A stretch of 64,000 nt of DNA from Cheilinus undulatus (Eukaryota > Chordata > Actinopteri > Labriformes > Labridae). This document shows, piece by piece, positions 1 through 10,400 of this stretch. The notes beneath the pieces are model-generated. The model saw only the letters and a program-made list of their open reading frames with translations, ran no database searches and was not told the origin of the DNA. Positions within the stretch are counted from its first letter, which is position 1; every line of letters begins with the position of its first letter. The stretch lies in assembly GCF_018320785.1 (NCBI RefSeq), contig NC_054878.1:48318061-48382060 (forward strand), given 5' to 3'. A program made the translations under genes and the position numbers.

Positions 1-26
1 GAGTTCAGGTCATTTCCTGCCCTCTG

Positions 27-40
27 CTGCCCTCTAGTGG
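27..40 (-). promoter_or_regulatory. CTCF-like core motif
   Basis: The - strand reads CCACTAGAGGGCAG, which fits every position of the commonly cited CTCF core (CCASYAGRKGGCRS). Single motif in non-coding DNA about 7 kb upstream of nt5e. Occupancy is not known. Confidence 0.4.
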
Positions 41-379
41 TATAAGCCGGCCTGTAAAGCTGCCTGATTTGATTCATGTACTCTAATAAAGAGGTTCAGG
101 AGGGACTTTGCCTCAGACTCGTGCTCCAGTCTCTCCTGAAGCTGATGGATGAGTCCGGTCTGCAGACTCTGTGGTGGGAGGAAATGCAGTTTAACATCAG
201 AGGTGAAGTCTGTGTGGGGTTAGCTAAATCTTCTGTGTTCATTAGTCCACTCATTAAAGCTCTTCATGTCTTCACTCAGTCATCCTGAGTGTGAGTATAA
301 GTGAGTATAGAGGCAGCCATCCCTGCCAAAATAAAACTCACAGGAGCTCAGAAATAAAGGCATGAAAACCAATCATCAG
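41..379. other. Non-coding, nothing recognised
   Basis: Ordinary AT-rich sequence with no exon-like or repeat structure that could be assigned. Confidence 0.5.
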
Positions 380-1433
380 TAGGGCTGCACCATTTGCAGA
401 AATAATCTAATTGCAATTTTTTTCCTGCAATATTGCGATTGCAATTTGAGATGTGATTATTTAGGTTCCTCAGTTTTTCTGTTGTTCAACAAACATAAGC
501 AAAAGCAAATTTGATATCAGTCGCTTTATTGAAGGGGAAGAGCATTTCTCATATTCTTCTCATTTTGATGAAGAAAAGTAAATGCATGAGCAAGAAAAGT
601 ACGATTTTTTTCAAAGCTAAAATAAAATACAAAGATACTAGAAGGTTTTAATAGTGTATAAAGCAGTAAAACTCAGCGTGTGGCTCTTTGACGTCTTCAT
701 TTTAAATATTATTCTCCCAGAAAAACTTAAAAAGGGGAAACTTTTTTGCACCTTTTCACCCATTCAAGCTATCTTTTGCCATTTAATACCACTTTTTCCC
801 TACTTTTTTTGCCCATTTTGACACTTGTTTGCAACTTTTTCCCATTCTTATCCCATTTTTGTCCCTTTTCACCCTTTTTTTCTGCATTTTCACCCATTTA
901 AGCTACTTATTGTCATTAAATACCACTTTTTCCAAGTTTTTGCCCATTTTAGCCCATCTTGACTGCTTGTTGCTCATTTTAGTCACTTTTCACTCATTTT
1001 TTTCATGGTTTTGACACTTTTGTACCATTTTATGCCAGCAGTAACTCATTTTTTGACACTTCTCACCAATTTTTGCTACTTACTGACCATTTTTTCCCTT
1101 TTCCTCCCCATTTTTGCCCCTTTTCACCCATTTTTGTTGCTTTTTGACCATTTTTGCCACCTTTAACTTATTGTTATTGCTACTTCAAGCCGTTTTTGAC
1201 ACTTTACACCTCTTAGATTGTGGCTCTTGCAAAGTTATTTTTCAACAAATTGGGTCTTTGGTTGAGTGGGTTTGAGTAACACTGGTATAAAACAGAAAAC
1301 AGAAAAAAAGAATTTATTATACTGATATTTTTACACATTCAAGGTTAAAGAAATATTGCACTGTCTGCGATTTGAAAATTGCAGCATGCCATATTGCGAT
1401 TTAATCTAATTTGCGATTAATTGCCCAGCCCTA
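380..1433. mobile_element. hAT-like non-autonomous element (TAGGGCTG ends)
   Basis: The left end reads TAGGGCTGCACCATT and the right end, inverted, TAGGGCTGGGCAATTAATC, which are hAT-type terminal inverted repeats of a kind very common in fish genomes. No clear target-site duplication remains. No transposase coding. A second hAT (664-1284) is inserted inside it. Confidence 0.7.
664..1284 (+). mobile_element. Satellite-bearing hAT copy (family B)
   Basis: Begins CAGTAAAACTCAGCGTGTGG and ends TTTGAGTAACACTG, flanked by GTATAAAG (656-663) and GTATAAAA (1285-1292), a 7/8 target-site duplication. The interior is a degenerate T-rich minisatellite of 'TTTTTGCCACTTTT'-like units. No coding capacity. 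The same family is at 3216-4262, 18005-23960 and 31973-32431. Confidence 0.85.
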
Positions 1434-1516
1434 GTTTCTATGATAAAAAAGGCTGAAATTATGAGATAAATAAATTTTAGTGGTGTAAAGGCTGGGTCCA
1501 CGTCTGTGCTGTAGTC

Positions 1517-1919
1517 CAGTGGTTCTGTTAAGGCATCAGGACCAACCACCTCCATCTTAAGAGAATTTGAAGAAAAAAAATTTGGTTTATTTCACAAATG
1601 TTGGTGAATCAGTTGTCACTGCTGAACCTGTATTCCTGGCTACCATTACACCATGAGGACAAAAGAACACTCCAAAAAATGTTGATGTTTGGACCCTAAA
1701 TATAAAAACGTAGTGAGCAAAGAGGCAGGACAAAACAAAAATACTGAAATTTATTCACAATCATAGGAAAACCTAAAAAAAAAAATGTGTGAAATTACTG
1801 TATGTCAACTTTGGGCCTCTGTAGATGAGTTGTTGTCACTTTTTTTCCCCCTTAGCGACCCGCAAGAAAGAGATTCGCGACCCAATTTTTGGTCCTGACC
1901 CACCAGTTGAGAACCCCTG
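1517..1919. mobile_element. Short hAT element (CAGTGGTTCT ends, family A-like)
   Basis: Starts CAGTGGTTCTGTTAAGGC and ends CAGTTGAGAACCCCTG; flanks CTGTAGTC and CTGTAGCT are a partial 8-bp duplication. It contains a Tc1-derived stretch around 1640-1690 ('CCATTACACCATGAGGAC'). Confidence 0.65.
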
Positions 1920-2559
1920 CTGTAGCTCATCATGTCTCTACCTCTCTCTGTTTCTCTATCCTCCTCCTCTCTAAAAGTAAAAACACCTAAAAATAAAGAT
2001 TTTAAAAAGTCAAATGAATTATGCAACATTGACATTTAATTCTTATTTTAATGGAAAAGTCCAAGGAAAGAAGTTAAATGAAGGGGAACTCAAAACTACA
2101 AAGAGACAGAAATGTTAAAAATCATCAGAATGATGAAGAACATCTGGTACAGATGTTCTAAAAGGGACTCATATGGGCTGATCCATAGACGCTGTTCACC
2201 TGGGCAATCACAGGTGAGACCACCATGGAAGGACAAACCCACACAGGACCCGTACTGTGGGGCCCACATGGACCCGCGGTTGGAGTTTGATCACATAAAA
2301 TATGACTGGTTAGCTCGGCTCTGTGTACAAGTCGTAAATATCAAATATTAAATATCAAACATTAAATATTAACTTCATACAAGAGACAACGGTGCAGTTG
2401 TGAGCAGAGCAGAGGATGCTGAAACTAACATGATAAGTTATGTAAGGTTTGGGTCCAGCTGTCCCTTCAGTCTGCAGATAGATGTGGTTTGACTATGAGG
2501 ACATCAACTGTCATCATAGATGAACAACCCCAGGTCCCAAAAAGATAGAGCACTGTGAA
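1920..2559. other. Non-coding, nothing recognised
   Basis: Sequence between two transposon relics. Open frames here are short and lack family resemblance. Confidence 0.5.
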
Positions 2560-2940
2560 AAATGTCAATAAAATCAAAACACAAGTCTCATAAACCCCAA
2601 TTTTATTCACAATAGAACAGGAAAGAACATGTCAGATGTTGAAACTGAGACATTTTAGTTCATAATATCATCAAAAGATCCAGAGAATCTGGAGAAATCT
2701 CTGTGAGAAAGGCAGAAGGGGCCCTCAGGGGCCACTGCAATAAAAACAGGCATGATTCTGGACTGAAATCCCTGCATGGGCTCAGGAACATTCCAGAAAT
2801 CATCGTCTGTCAACACAGTCGGCCGTGCCATCCACCAATGACAGTTAAAGCTGATCATGGAGAGAATGAGCCATATGTGAACAGGATCCAGAACCACCGT
2901 GGTCCGTCTTCTCTGGACCAAAGCTCATTTAACATGGACT

Positions 2941-3030
2941 GAGGAAACATGGAAAACTGTTCTGTGGTCAGAGGAAACATGGAAAACTGTTCTGTGGTCA
3001 GAGGAAACATGGAAAACTGTTCTGTGGTCA
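2941..3030 (+). repeat. 30-bp tandem triplication inside a Tc1 relic
   Basis: Three consecutive perfect copies of a 30-bp unit beginning GAGGAAACATGGAAAACTGT. The unit derives from the transposase segment that normally carries a W-S-D catalytic motif, so the duplication is younger than the Tc1 insertion. Confidence 0.97.
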
Positions 3031-3215
3031 GAGGAAACCACAGACGCCGTGTCCTGAGGACTAAAGAGGATCTGGAGCATCCAGCTTGTTCTCCTGGCTC
3101 AGGTCTAAAGCCTGCATCTCTGATGGTATGGGGTTGCATTAGTGCCTATGGCGTGGGCAGCTCTAACATCTGGAAAGGAACCATCAATGCTGGACAGTAG
3201 AGAGAGCTTTAAGAG

Positions 3216-4262
3216 CAGTGATACTAAACGTGGCTCTTTTATCTCTTAATTCAAACCATTATTCCCCCAGAAAACCTTTAAAAAAGGAAAACTTTGACCT
3301 CATAAATTACTGACTGCAAGTCACAATAATCAGTTTGTTTCCCACACGTCTTTCCCCTTTTCTGCCGCTTTCTATTTTAAATATTTTTCCTTTTTTTTTT
3401 ACCATTTTTTGCCCATATAAGCTGCCTTTTGCCATTAAATGCCAAATTTTCTCCCATTTTTGCTACTCTTTGCCAAATTTCCCCCCTTTTGTTGTTTTTT
3501 CCCAGCTTAGTCACTTTTCACTCATTTTTGGCATTTTTTTAGCCACATTTTGGCCATGTTTGTCACCTTTAACTTATTTTTACTGCCACTTTAACCCTTT
3601 TTGTCACTTTTATTCAATTTTTCACTGCTTTTAGCACATTTTTGCCACTTTAATCCTGCTTTTTGCCATTTTTTGCCCACGTAAGCTGGCTTTTGCCATT
3701 AAATACCGCTTTTTTCCCCAAATCTTCCTACCTTTTTGTTGCTTTTTGCCCATTTTAGTCACTTTTCACTCATTTTTTGCTACATTTTTGGCGCTTTTTG
3801 AAAAATTTGGCATTTTAGGCCTATTTTACCACTTTATGACCATGTTTGCCACCTTCAACTTATTTTTCTGCCACTTTTATTCAATTTTTGCTGCTTTTAG
3901 CACATTTTTGCCATTTTAATCCTACTTTTTGCCATTTTTTCCACATATAAGCTGTCTTTTGCCCCTTTTTTCCCATTGTGTCCAATTTCTGCTACTCTTG
4001 GTGGGTTTTTTTCCAAATCTCTTCGCCTTTTTGCCCAGTTTGGTCACTTTTCACTCATTTTGCCTTTTTTTTTTTTGCTACTTTTGCCATTATAAGCCTG
4101 TTTTGCCACTTTTCACTCCTTTTTGCCAGTTTTTGACCATCTTTGCCACTTTTAACTTATTTTTACTGCCACTTTACCCATTTTTGCCACTTTTCACTTC
4201 TTAGATTGTGGCTCTTGCAAATTTATTTTCCACTAGTTTGTCTCTTTGGTTGAGTAACACTG
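3216..4262 (+). mobile_element. Satellite-bearing hAT copy (family B) inserted in the Tc1 relic
   Basis: Starts CAGTGATACTAAACGTGG, ends GGTTGAGTAACACTG, flanked by TTTAAGAG (3208-3215) and TTTTAGAG (4263-4270). The interior is a roughly 900-bp run of T-rich 'TTTTTGCCACTTT' minisatellite. Removing it rejoins the Tc1 text on both sides. Confidence 0.9.
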
Positions 4263-4530
4263 TTTTAGAGCAGCATATGCTCTCATCCAGACAACGTCTG
4301 GCATTGACTATTTCAGCAGGATGATGTTAAACCACAGACCACATCCATCACAACAGCATGGCTTCACAGGAGGAGAGTCCTGAGATGGTCTGATTGCAGT
4401 CCAGACATTTCTTCAACAGAAAACATTTGGAGCACCAGGAGCTAGAATCCTACATCAGACCTGAATGGGACAACATTCCTCTCCCATCAGCTGGTCTCCT
4501 CACTTCAGACTGTCGTTAAAAGACGACCTC

Positions 4531-4924
4531 TGTACTTCCCCGTCTCTTTGGAGTAAAACCACGAGGCCGTAGCTCTAGTTCTCTCTTTCATTCTTTCTCT
4601 TCAGGCTTTTAGTGATTAAAGTGAAGAGTAGAGAGTGTTTCTCTGTCTAAACAAGTAAAAACCCTGTGGTTTACTGCATAAATAAATGTGACTGCGCTAG
4701 ACTGAGCAGGCGTATGATTGAAGGCGTTTCAGAAACCACAAGAAGCTCTCAGTGAGTTTCCATGATGGCGTTCAGGCCTGTGTGGTTTAGTGTGGGAGTG
4801 ACTGAGCTCTCTGCAGCCGTGTCAGGCTCTAAATGTCACTAACAGCCATTTAACACTGGGATATCAACTCAAAAACACTCAAAGTCAGGAGTTTATTACT
4901 GAACATGTTCAAAGTAGAGATCCT
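4531..4924. other. Non-coding, nothing recognised
   Basis: No supported gene or repeat. Confidence 0.5.
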
Positions 4925-5125
4925 CAGACTAAAGCTAACATCCTCAACCAGCCACACTCACACCTACGGGCAATTAGGGGTCACCACTTACCCTACCAAG
5001 GGTGTCTTAAGACCGTGGGGTACCAGCAGAGAGCTGCAGACTACAACCAGGGTTTGAACCTACAGTCTTCCTGCAGTGAGGTGGCAGTACTAACCACTGC
5101 CCCACTGTGCAGCCCAGCTAAATCT
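4925..5125 (-). mobile_element. SINE-like repeat with tRNA-like head
   Basis: On the - strand it begins GGGCTGCACAGTGGGGCAGT and has box-A-like GCAGTGGTTAGTACTG and box-B-like GGTTCAAACCC spaced as in a tRNA, followed by a unique tail. This is the pattern of tRNA-derived fish SINEs. Both boxes carry substitutions, so it is an old copy. Confidence 0.6.
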
Positions 5126-5524
5126 CCATAAATGAACGTTTTGTCTACACAAACCACGCTTTTGTTCACCTAACTGAATATCTGACTGAAAAACCTGACT
5201 CATGCTTAAACTGTCAACAAAAACAAACAGAATCTAGATTGTCAATAAAATGTATGAAAACTGAAACAAAGATGACAACTAACATCATAAAAACAGGGAC
5301 TTATGGGAACTGTGTTATACCAAACTCTTATTCCTCTGGGGATGCTTTCACATCCCTCCCCACCCAGCTACTTCTTTTTTCACTTCTCTCTCTCTCTCTC
5401 TCTGGGAATGTAGAAACCCTCCTAGAGTCCTGATCTCTCACTTCCTCATGGCGTACCATATCTAGTTTGATCCAGTAGATCGTTCGTGTCCTAAACCCAG
5501 TCAGCCTCAACCACAAACATCACT

Positions 5525-6225
5525 TTGTATGTCAGATTTTTAATTTCTCCTGACAGCATGCCAGCAACCACTGCTGAAAAGCACCCCCACAGCATGATGC
5601 TGCCACCACCATGCTTCACTGTTGGGATGGTATTGGGTAGGTGATGAGCGGTGCAGACAAAATGTTCAGAATTGAGGCCAAACCACTGAATCTTGGTTCA
5701 TCAGACCAGATAATCTGGTTTCTCACAGTCTCAGAGTCCTTCAGGTTTGTTTTTCGTTGGTTTTTGCAAACTCTACCAGGCTTTCATGTGTTTTTCTCTG
5801 AGGAGAGTCTTCATCTCTCCTCTCCTCCATAAAGCCCAGATCAGTGGAGGGCAGCAGTGATGGTTGTCCTTCTAGAACGTTGTCCCATCTCCACACAGGA
5901 TCTCTGGAGCTCAGTCAGAGTGACCATCAGGTTCTTGGTCTCCTTCTCCCCCTGATGGTGACCAGCTCTGGAAGAGTCCTGGTTGATCCAGACTTCTTCC
6001 ATGTGAGAATTCTGGAGGCCACTGTTCTCTTGGGAACCGTCAGAGCAGCAGAAATGTTTCTGTAGTCTTCCCCAGATCTGTGCCTGTCAACAATCCTGTC
6101 TCTGAGCTCTGCAGCTCCTCGGACCTCATGGCCTAGTCTCTGCTCTGATATCAGGAGTTTTATTTCCATTAGCCTTAGAAATGTGCACAATCTAAACAGC
6201 ACAATAAAAAAACTGGTAGTGAGAA
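5525..6225 (-). pseudogene. Tc1/mariner transposase relic
   Basis: The - strand encodes a helix-turn-helix segment LRDRIVDRHRSGEDYRNIS and TVPKRTVASRILTWKK (5927-6202), typical of the Tc1 DNA-binding domain. Near 5570-5620 is a degraded [14 protein letters not shown] catalytic segment. Frames are interrupted in between and the ends are not clear. Confidence 0.85.
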
Positions 6226-6917
6226 CATCTGAAATTTGAAAACCTTTTCACTAAAATGTTTTTATGCTCTTTAAAGTGTAACTTCCAAGTGAGACATGGA
6301 GTCAAAAAGTCTAAATGATAGGAAAGTCACCTGACATTATTCTCATCCTCATTCCATCCATTCCTTCTTTCAAGCATCCATCATCCATCCATCCAAGCAT
6401 CCATCCATCCATCATCCATCCATCTTTGTTTTTTAACCCCCTGATTGTTTTTCATGGTTGTTGATGTTAAATTTGTATTTGAATGTGATTCTTCAAATTA
6501 TTTTAAACTTTAAAGACGTTTTTATAAAAAAAAAAAACACTTTTCTGTATTTATTACCAGCTGTGGTGAGGGTACACTGGCAGTTTATTTCTACTGTTAC
6601 TCATTTTTAAACTATGCCTTTTTTGAGTCTTTATTGCAAAGTGCTACAGCTTCATGCTGAACAACAATAAGGTCCCTAACTCTAACCCTATATTTGTCCG
6701 TAGATCCTTTAATGTCTGAGATAAAGCTCTTCAGATGCCCTTATTGGAAACAGCAGCTACAGTGTGTGCGCAAAACCCCTCCACACAGAGCGCAGACTCC
6801 ATCCGTCATGTGACAGCAGAGAAGTTAATAAATGGGTGAAAAAGTCAAAGCTGGGGGAGGCATGAGAAGAAACAGCCTCAGAGACATCCTCCTCATTCAT
6901 TTGCTCCTCCTGCCTAA

Positions 6918-6920
<3 letters not shown>
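6226..6920. other. Upstream flank of nt5e; short ATCC microsatellite
   Basis: Contains an impure ATCC repeat at about 6375-6423. Otherwise AT-rich with no supported gene. Confidence 0.6.

Positions 6921-6948
<28 letters not shown>
6921..6948. repeat. (TC)14 microsatellite upstream of nt5e
   Basis: Uninterrupted TC dinucleotide tract about 160 bp before the nt5e start codon, probably near or in the 5' UTR or promoter. A shorter TC tract lies at 5385-5403. Confidence 0.95.
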
Positions 6949-6952
<4 letters not shown>

Positions 6953-6959
6953 CTGCTCA

Positions 6960-7110
6960 CCACGAGGACTAAGCCTGTCCCATTTATTGACCAGACCTCC
7001 TCCACAGTGAGCGGGGGCAGCAGAGGAGGAGGGGTAAATCTTCTGGTGGGAAATGTGAGAAACAGAAACCACCCTCTTCATTTCTGGGTGTTTTTACGCG
7101 CGGTGGAGAG
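6960..7110 (+). promoter_or_regulatory. nt5e: Probable nt5e promoter-proximal / 5' UTR region
   Basis: Base composition becomes GC- and CpG-richer from about 7000 into exon 1, as at vertebrate promoters. No convincing TATA box was seen and the transcription start cannot be placed. Confidence 0.35.
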
Positions 7111-7461
7111 ATGGAGCCCGTGCGCCGGGAGCAGAGCGCTCTGCCGCTGCTCTTCCTCTCCCTCCTCCTGGGCTTCTCCGTGTCTTCCTCCGCGGCCTGG
7201 GACCTGGTTCTCCTCCACACCAACGACGTGCATGCCCGGATAGAGGAGACCAGCAAACACTCGGGGAAATGTGGAGCCAGCAGCGGCGAGTGTTTCGCCG
7301 GAGTGGCGCGCAGAGCCACGATGGTCAAAAAGATCCGGAGCTCCGAGAGCAACGTGCTGCTGCTGGACGCCGGAGACCAGTTCCAGGGGACAGTTTGGTT
7401 TAATTATTACGAAGGAGCCGAGGCTGCGCACTTCATGAACAAACTCCAGTATGATGCCATG
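7111..7461 (+). CDS. nt5e: nt5e coding exon 1
   Basis: Encodes residues 1-117: signal peptide with a leucine-rich core ([12 protein letters not shown]), then the mature start [14 protein letters not shown], which carries the first two metal ligands, and [11 protein letters not shown] with the bridging aspartate. It ends after YDAM in phase 0 at a GTGAGA donor. The exon is CpG- and GC-rich compared with the AT-rich DNA around it. Confidence 0.96.
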
Positions 7462-10400
7462 GTGAGAAATACGCACAGACACGCTCCAGTAATGTCTGGA
7501 TCCATTAGATGTGTTTCTGAAGAGAGAGTTGGCTCTGATGGATAGAAAATGCTGCTTTTGGCAGCTGCTCAGTAGGTTTTTGTCGAGGTTCGGTCCAGGT
7601 TTAGTGAATGAAAGCCCTTAAATTTGAGTCATTTCTTTAGTCAGAGCGTTCCGTCTCTTTAAAACCAGTTAGAAAGAAGAAATCTTCTTAGTTAATCTTC
7701 ATGTCACACATCTGAGAGTCAGAGCTTCTCCAGCAGAGATCTAGACAGGAGGACCCAACATCAGAGAGGCTTCATGTCCGAGCTGCTGTTAGAGGCAGTG
7801 CGCGGAACATCAGCCATGACGCCATGGTCGATTCTTCAAGTCTCAAGGCACACCGTATTCCTCTCAATACAAAATAGACATTTGAATAATGTTACAGTCA
7901 AGGTGGTCTGTAAGGGGAGATAAAGGGGAGAACTTTGGGGGGCACAGCCAACTGGGGGATCATGGAGATGACAAAAGTGGGCAAGAGGTAGCAAAAATGC
8001 GTTATCAGTGATGAGAAACATGGCAACATTGGAAAAGATTGGTAAAAAACAAAAAGAAGGTGCCAAATAATGGGTCAGAACTGGCAATAACTTGTTGAAT
8101 GTGTCAAAACATGGCAGAATTGGGTTAGAAGTGGTCTGAAAGGGTTAAATGTTGTAAAAAGGAGGTTAAAATGGGTTACAAGTGATTTTAAAAAAAGGGC
8201 AAAATTGGGAAAAAGTGGCAAAACAAAGTCAGAATTGGGTGAAAAATGGACAATAGTGGCCAAACAGTGGGTTGAAATCGGCAAAAACTTACTGAAGGGG
8301 TCAAAATAGGGGCAAAAATGAGTTACAGGTGGCCTAAAAAAGTTAATTGTTATGAAAAAAAACCACGGTAAAAATGGGTTAAAAGTGATTTTAAAAAAGG
8401 GCAAAAGTGGACAAAAATGGTATAGAGGTGGCAAAATAGATCACAAGTGGCAGAAAAGTTGCAAAAAGGGTTAAAGTTGCTAAAATATGGTAAACAAGGG
8501 GTTTAAAATGAAAATGGCAAAAAAAAAAACAATTGCCAAACAACAGAAAAAAAAGGGAAAAAAGTGGCAAAACAAAGTCAGAAATGGATGAACATTAGTT
8601 AGAAAAAAAGTGGCCAAACATTGGGTTGAAATTGGCAAAAACTTGTTGAAAGTGTTGAAATAGTGGCAAAAATGGGTTACAAGTGGTCTAAAAGGGTTAA
8701 ATGTTCTTTTAAAAAGTGGTAAAAATTGTTTTAAAGGGATTTTTAAAAAATGGTGTGAAAAAATGGGCAAAAAATGCAAAAAGCAGGAAAAAAGTGTCAA
8801 AACATGGGGAGAAAAATGTGTCAATAAGGGCAGAAACCTGCAAAAAATAACTTAAAGGTGGCAAAAAAATTGTTAAGAAGTAGCAAAAATCTGAATAACG
8901 GTGGAAAAAATTGCCAAAAAGTGACAATTGCAAAAGGCAGCTTAAATGGTTGAGAAGTGGCAGAAGTAGGCAAAAAAACAGCAAACACTGAGGGAAAAGT
9001 GGCAAAAATGGTCCAAACGTGACAAAACACTAAGAGAAAAGTGACTCAAATGGGCAAAAATCAAAGAAAACTACAAAAGGCAGATTAAATGGGTGAGAAG
9101 TGGCAAAAAGGAGCAAAAAACATGCAAAAAGCAGGATAAAATGTCAAAAAGTGGCGATAATGGGCAGAAAGCTGCAAAACTGGGTGAGATGTGGTAAAAA
9201 AATGAGTTACAGGTGGCAAAAATGGGTTAAAAGTGGCAAAAAAATGAGTGAAAATCAGCAAAAAAGGTGGGAAAATGAGCAAAACGCATCAGAGTGTTAG
9301 GCAGGACTGGTGTGGAACCCAAATGCTAGGCACAGAGGCTGAGGCAGGGAGACGTTGCAAACAATGATTTATTTCTTGCAGTGGAGCTGAGAGGATCTTG
9401 TATCAGGAATTGTCTTAAGTTTAGAGCTGTGGCAGAGCTGCTTGAGTGCAAAGATATCTTCAGACCAGAGGAAAACCAGAGTTTACAGGAGTGGAAGCTC
9501 AGGCAGGAGTTGAACCAGGAACTCTGTGGACAGAGGAAAACCAGGGTAAGAAATCTGGGTTCAAAAATGGGCAGAAATACAATTAGATGGCTGGAACTAG
9601 ACTGACTGAGTGAACAGAGGCTACGATCTGGCAGAGTGGTGGAGTAGCAGCCCAGTATTTGTAGTGGAGGTGATTGTAGATGGATAGCAGCTGCAGCCCA
9701 ACTCCTGCACACCAGAGTCCACTCCTGCAATCAAGCAGAAACACACACCCCCAGCCTACTGGGAAGAAGAGAGCATGACACAAAGAGTGGCAAAATGGGA
9801 AATAGGTGGCATTTAATTGCAAAAGACAGCTTAAATGGGAAAAAAGGCATCACGTCTCTCAAACTTTGTTTAATTCTGGGTAATGGCTGAAGGCGTGCCG
9901 TAGTTCTCAGTGATATCAAGAGTTCAATCCAAACAAAGAGGAAGAACCACTTAAACATTCAGAGTAACAGGAAAAGCAGAAACATGCAGTTTAAACAGAC
10001 TTGACTGTGGAAAGCTGGAGCTGATTTATTGATCCAGGCCTGAGGACTTCAGTTGGTTTTAATCAGCTTAAAAGCAGACAGTTGCTTTAATTGATCGTCT
10101 CTCTGAGTGTTTAGATCTTTGCAGCAGAATCACACAAATCTAATCAGACTCACTTCAACAGCTGATAGAGAGAAATGACTGCACTCCTAGCTCCAACCTT
10201 GTATGACTTTGAATTATGCATGTGAAAAATGTGACTGCTGACTTCTGGCAAGGGAATATCAACATACAGCAGCTGAATGAAGAATAGAGTTTACAACCCT
10301 CAGTCCATGTTTGTAAAACAGAGAAATAACCGCCGGGTGTGGCAGTACATCTTGACAAATAAACGCCTGTTCCAAATAAACGCCTGTGATTTATTTAAAG

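Larger units (their letters stand above)
2560..4530 (+). pseudogene. Tc1/mariner transposase relic, split by a hAT insertion
   Basis: 2640-3207 and 4263-4530 are two halves of one Tc1-type transposase. Recognisable pieces are KPYVN-like text near 2870, RRVLRTKE (about 3040) and SLMVWGCISAYGVGS (about 3120-3165) in the first half, and the DNA around QQHGFTGG and NIWSTR in the second. Reading frames are broken. The 1.05 kb insertion at 3216-4262 separates the halves, and a 30-bp tandem triplication sits in the catalytic region. Confidence 0.85.

Noticed and set aside
380..1433. Clear target-site duplication for the TAGGGCTG element
   Set aside because: The flanks ATCATCAG and GTTTCTAT do not match, so the element is called from its terminal repeats only.
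3335..4204. Long F/L/P/H-rich open frames (also at 829-1014, 8075-9282, 18331-18818, 30326-30553, 36389-36838, 43625-44114, 45448-45792, 49171-49621)
   Set aside because: They are translations of T-rich or A-rich minisatellite inside hAT copies; they overlap in several frames and carry no domain.
7078..7482. Antisense open frames across nt5e exon 1 (6984-7352 and 7078-7482)
   Set aside because: Shadows of the GC-rich coding exon on the opposite strand; no family resemblance.
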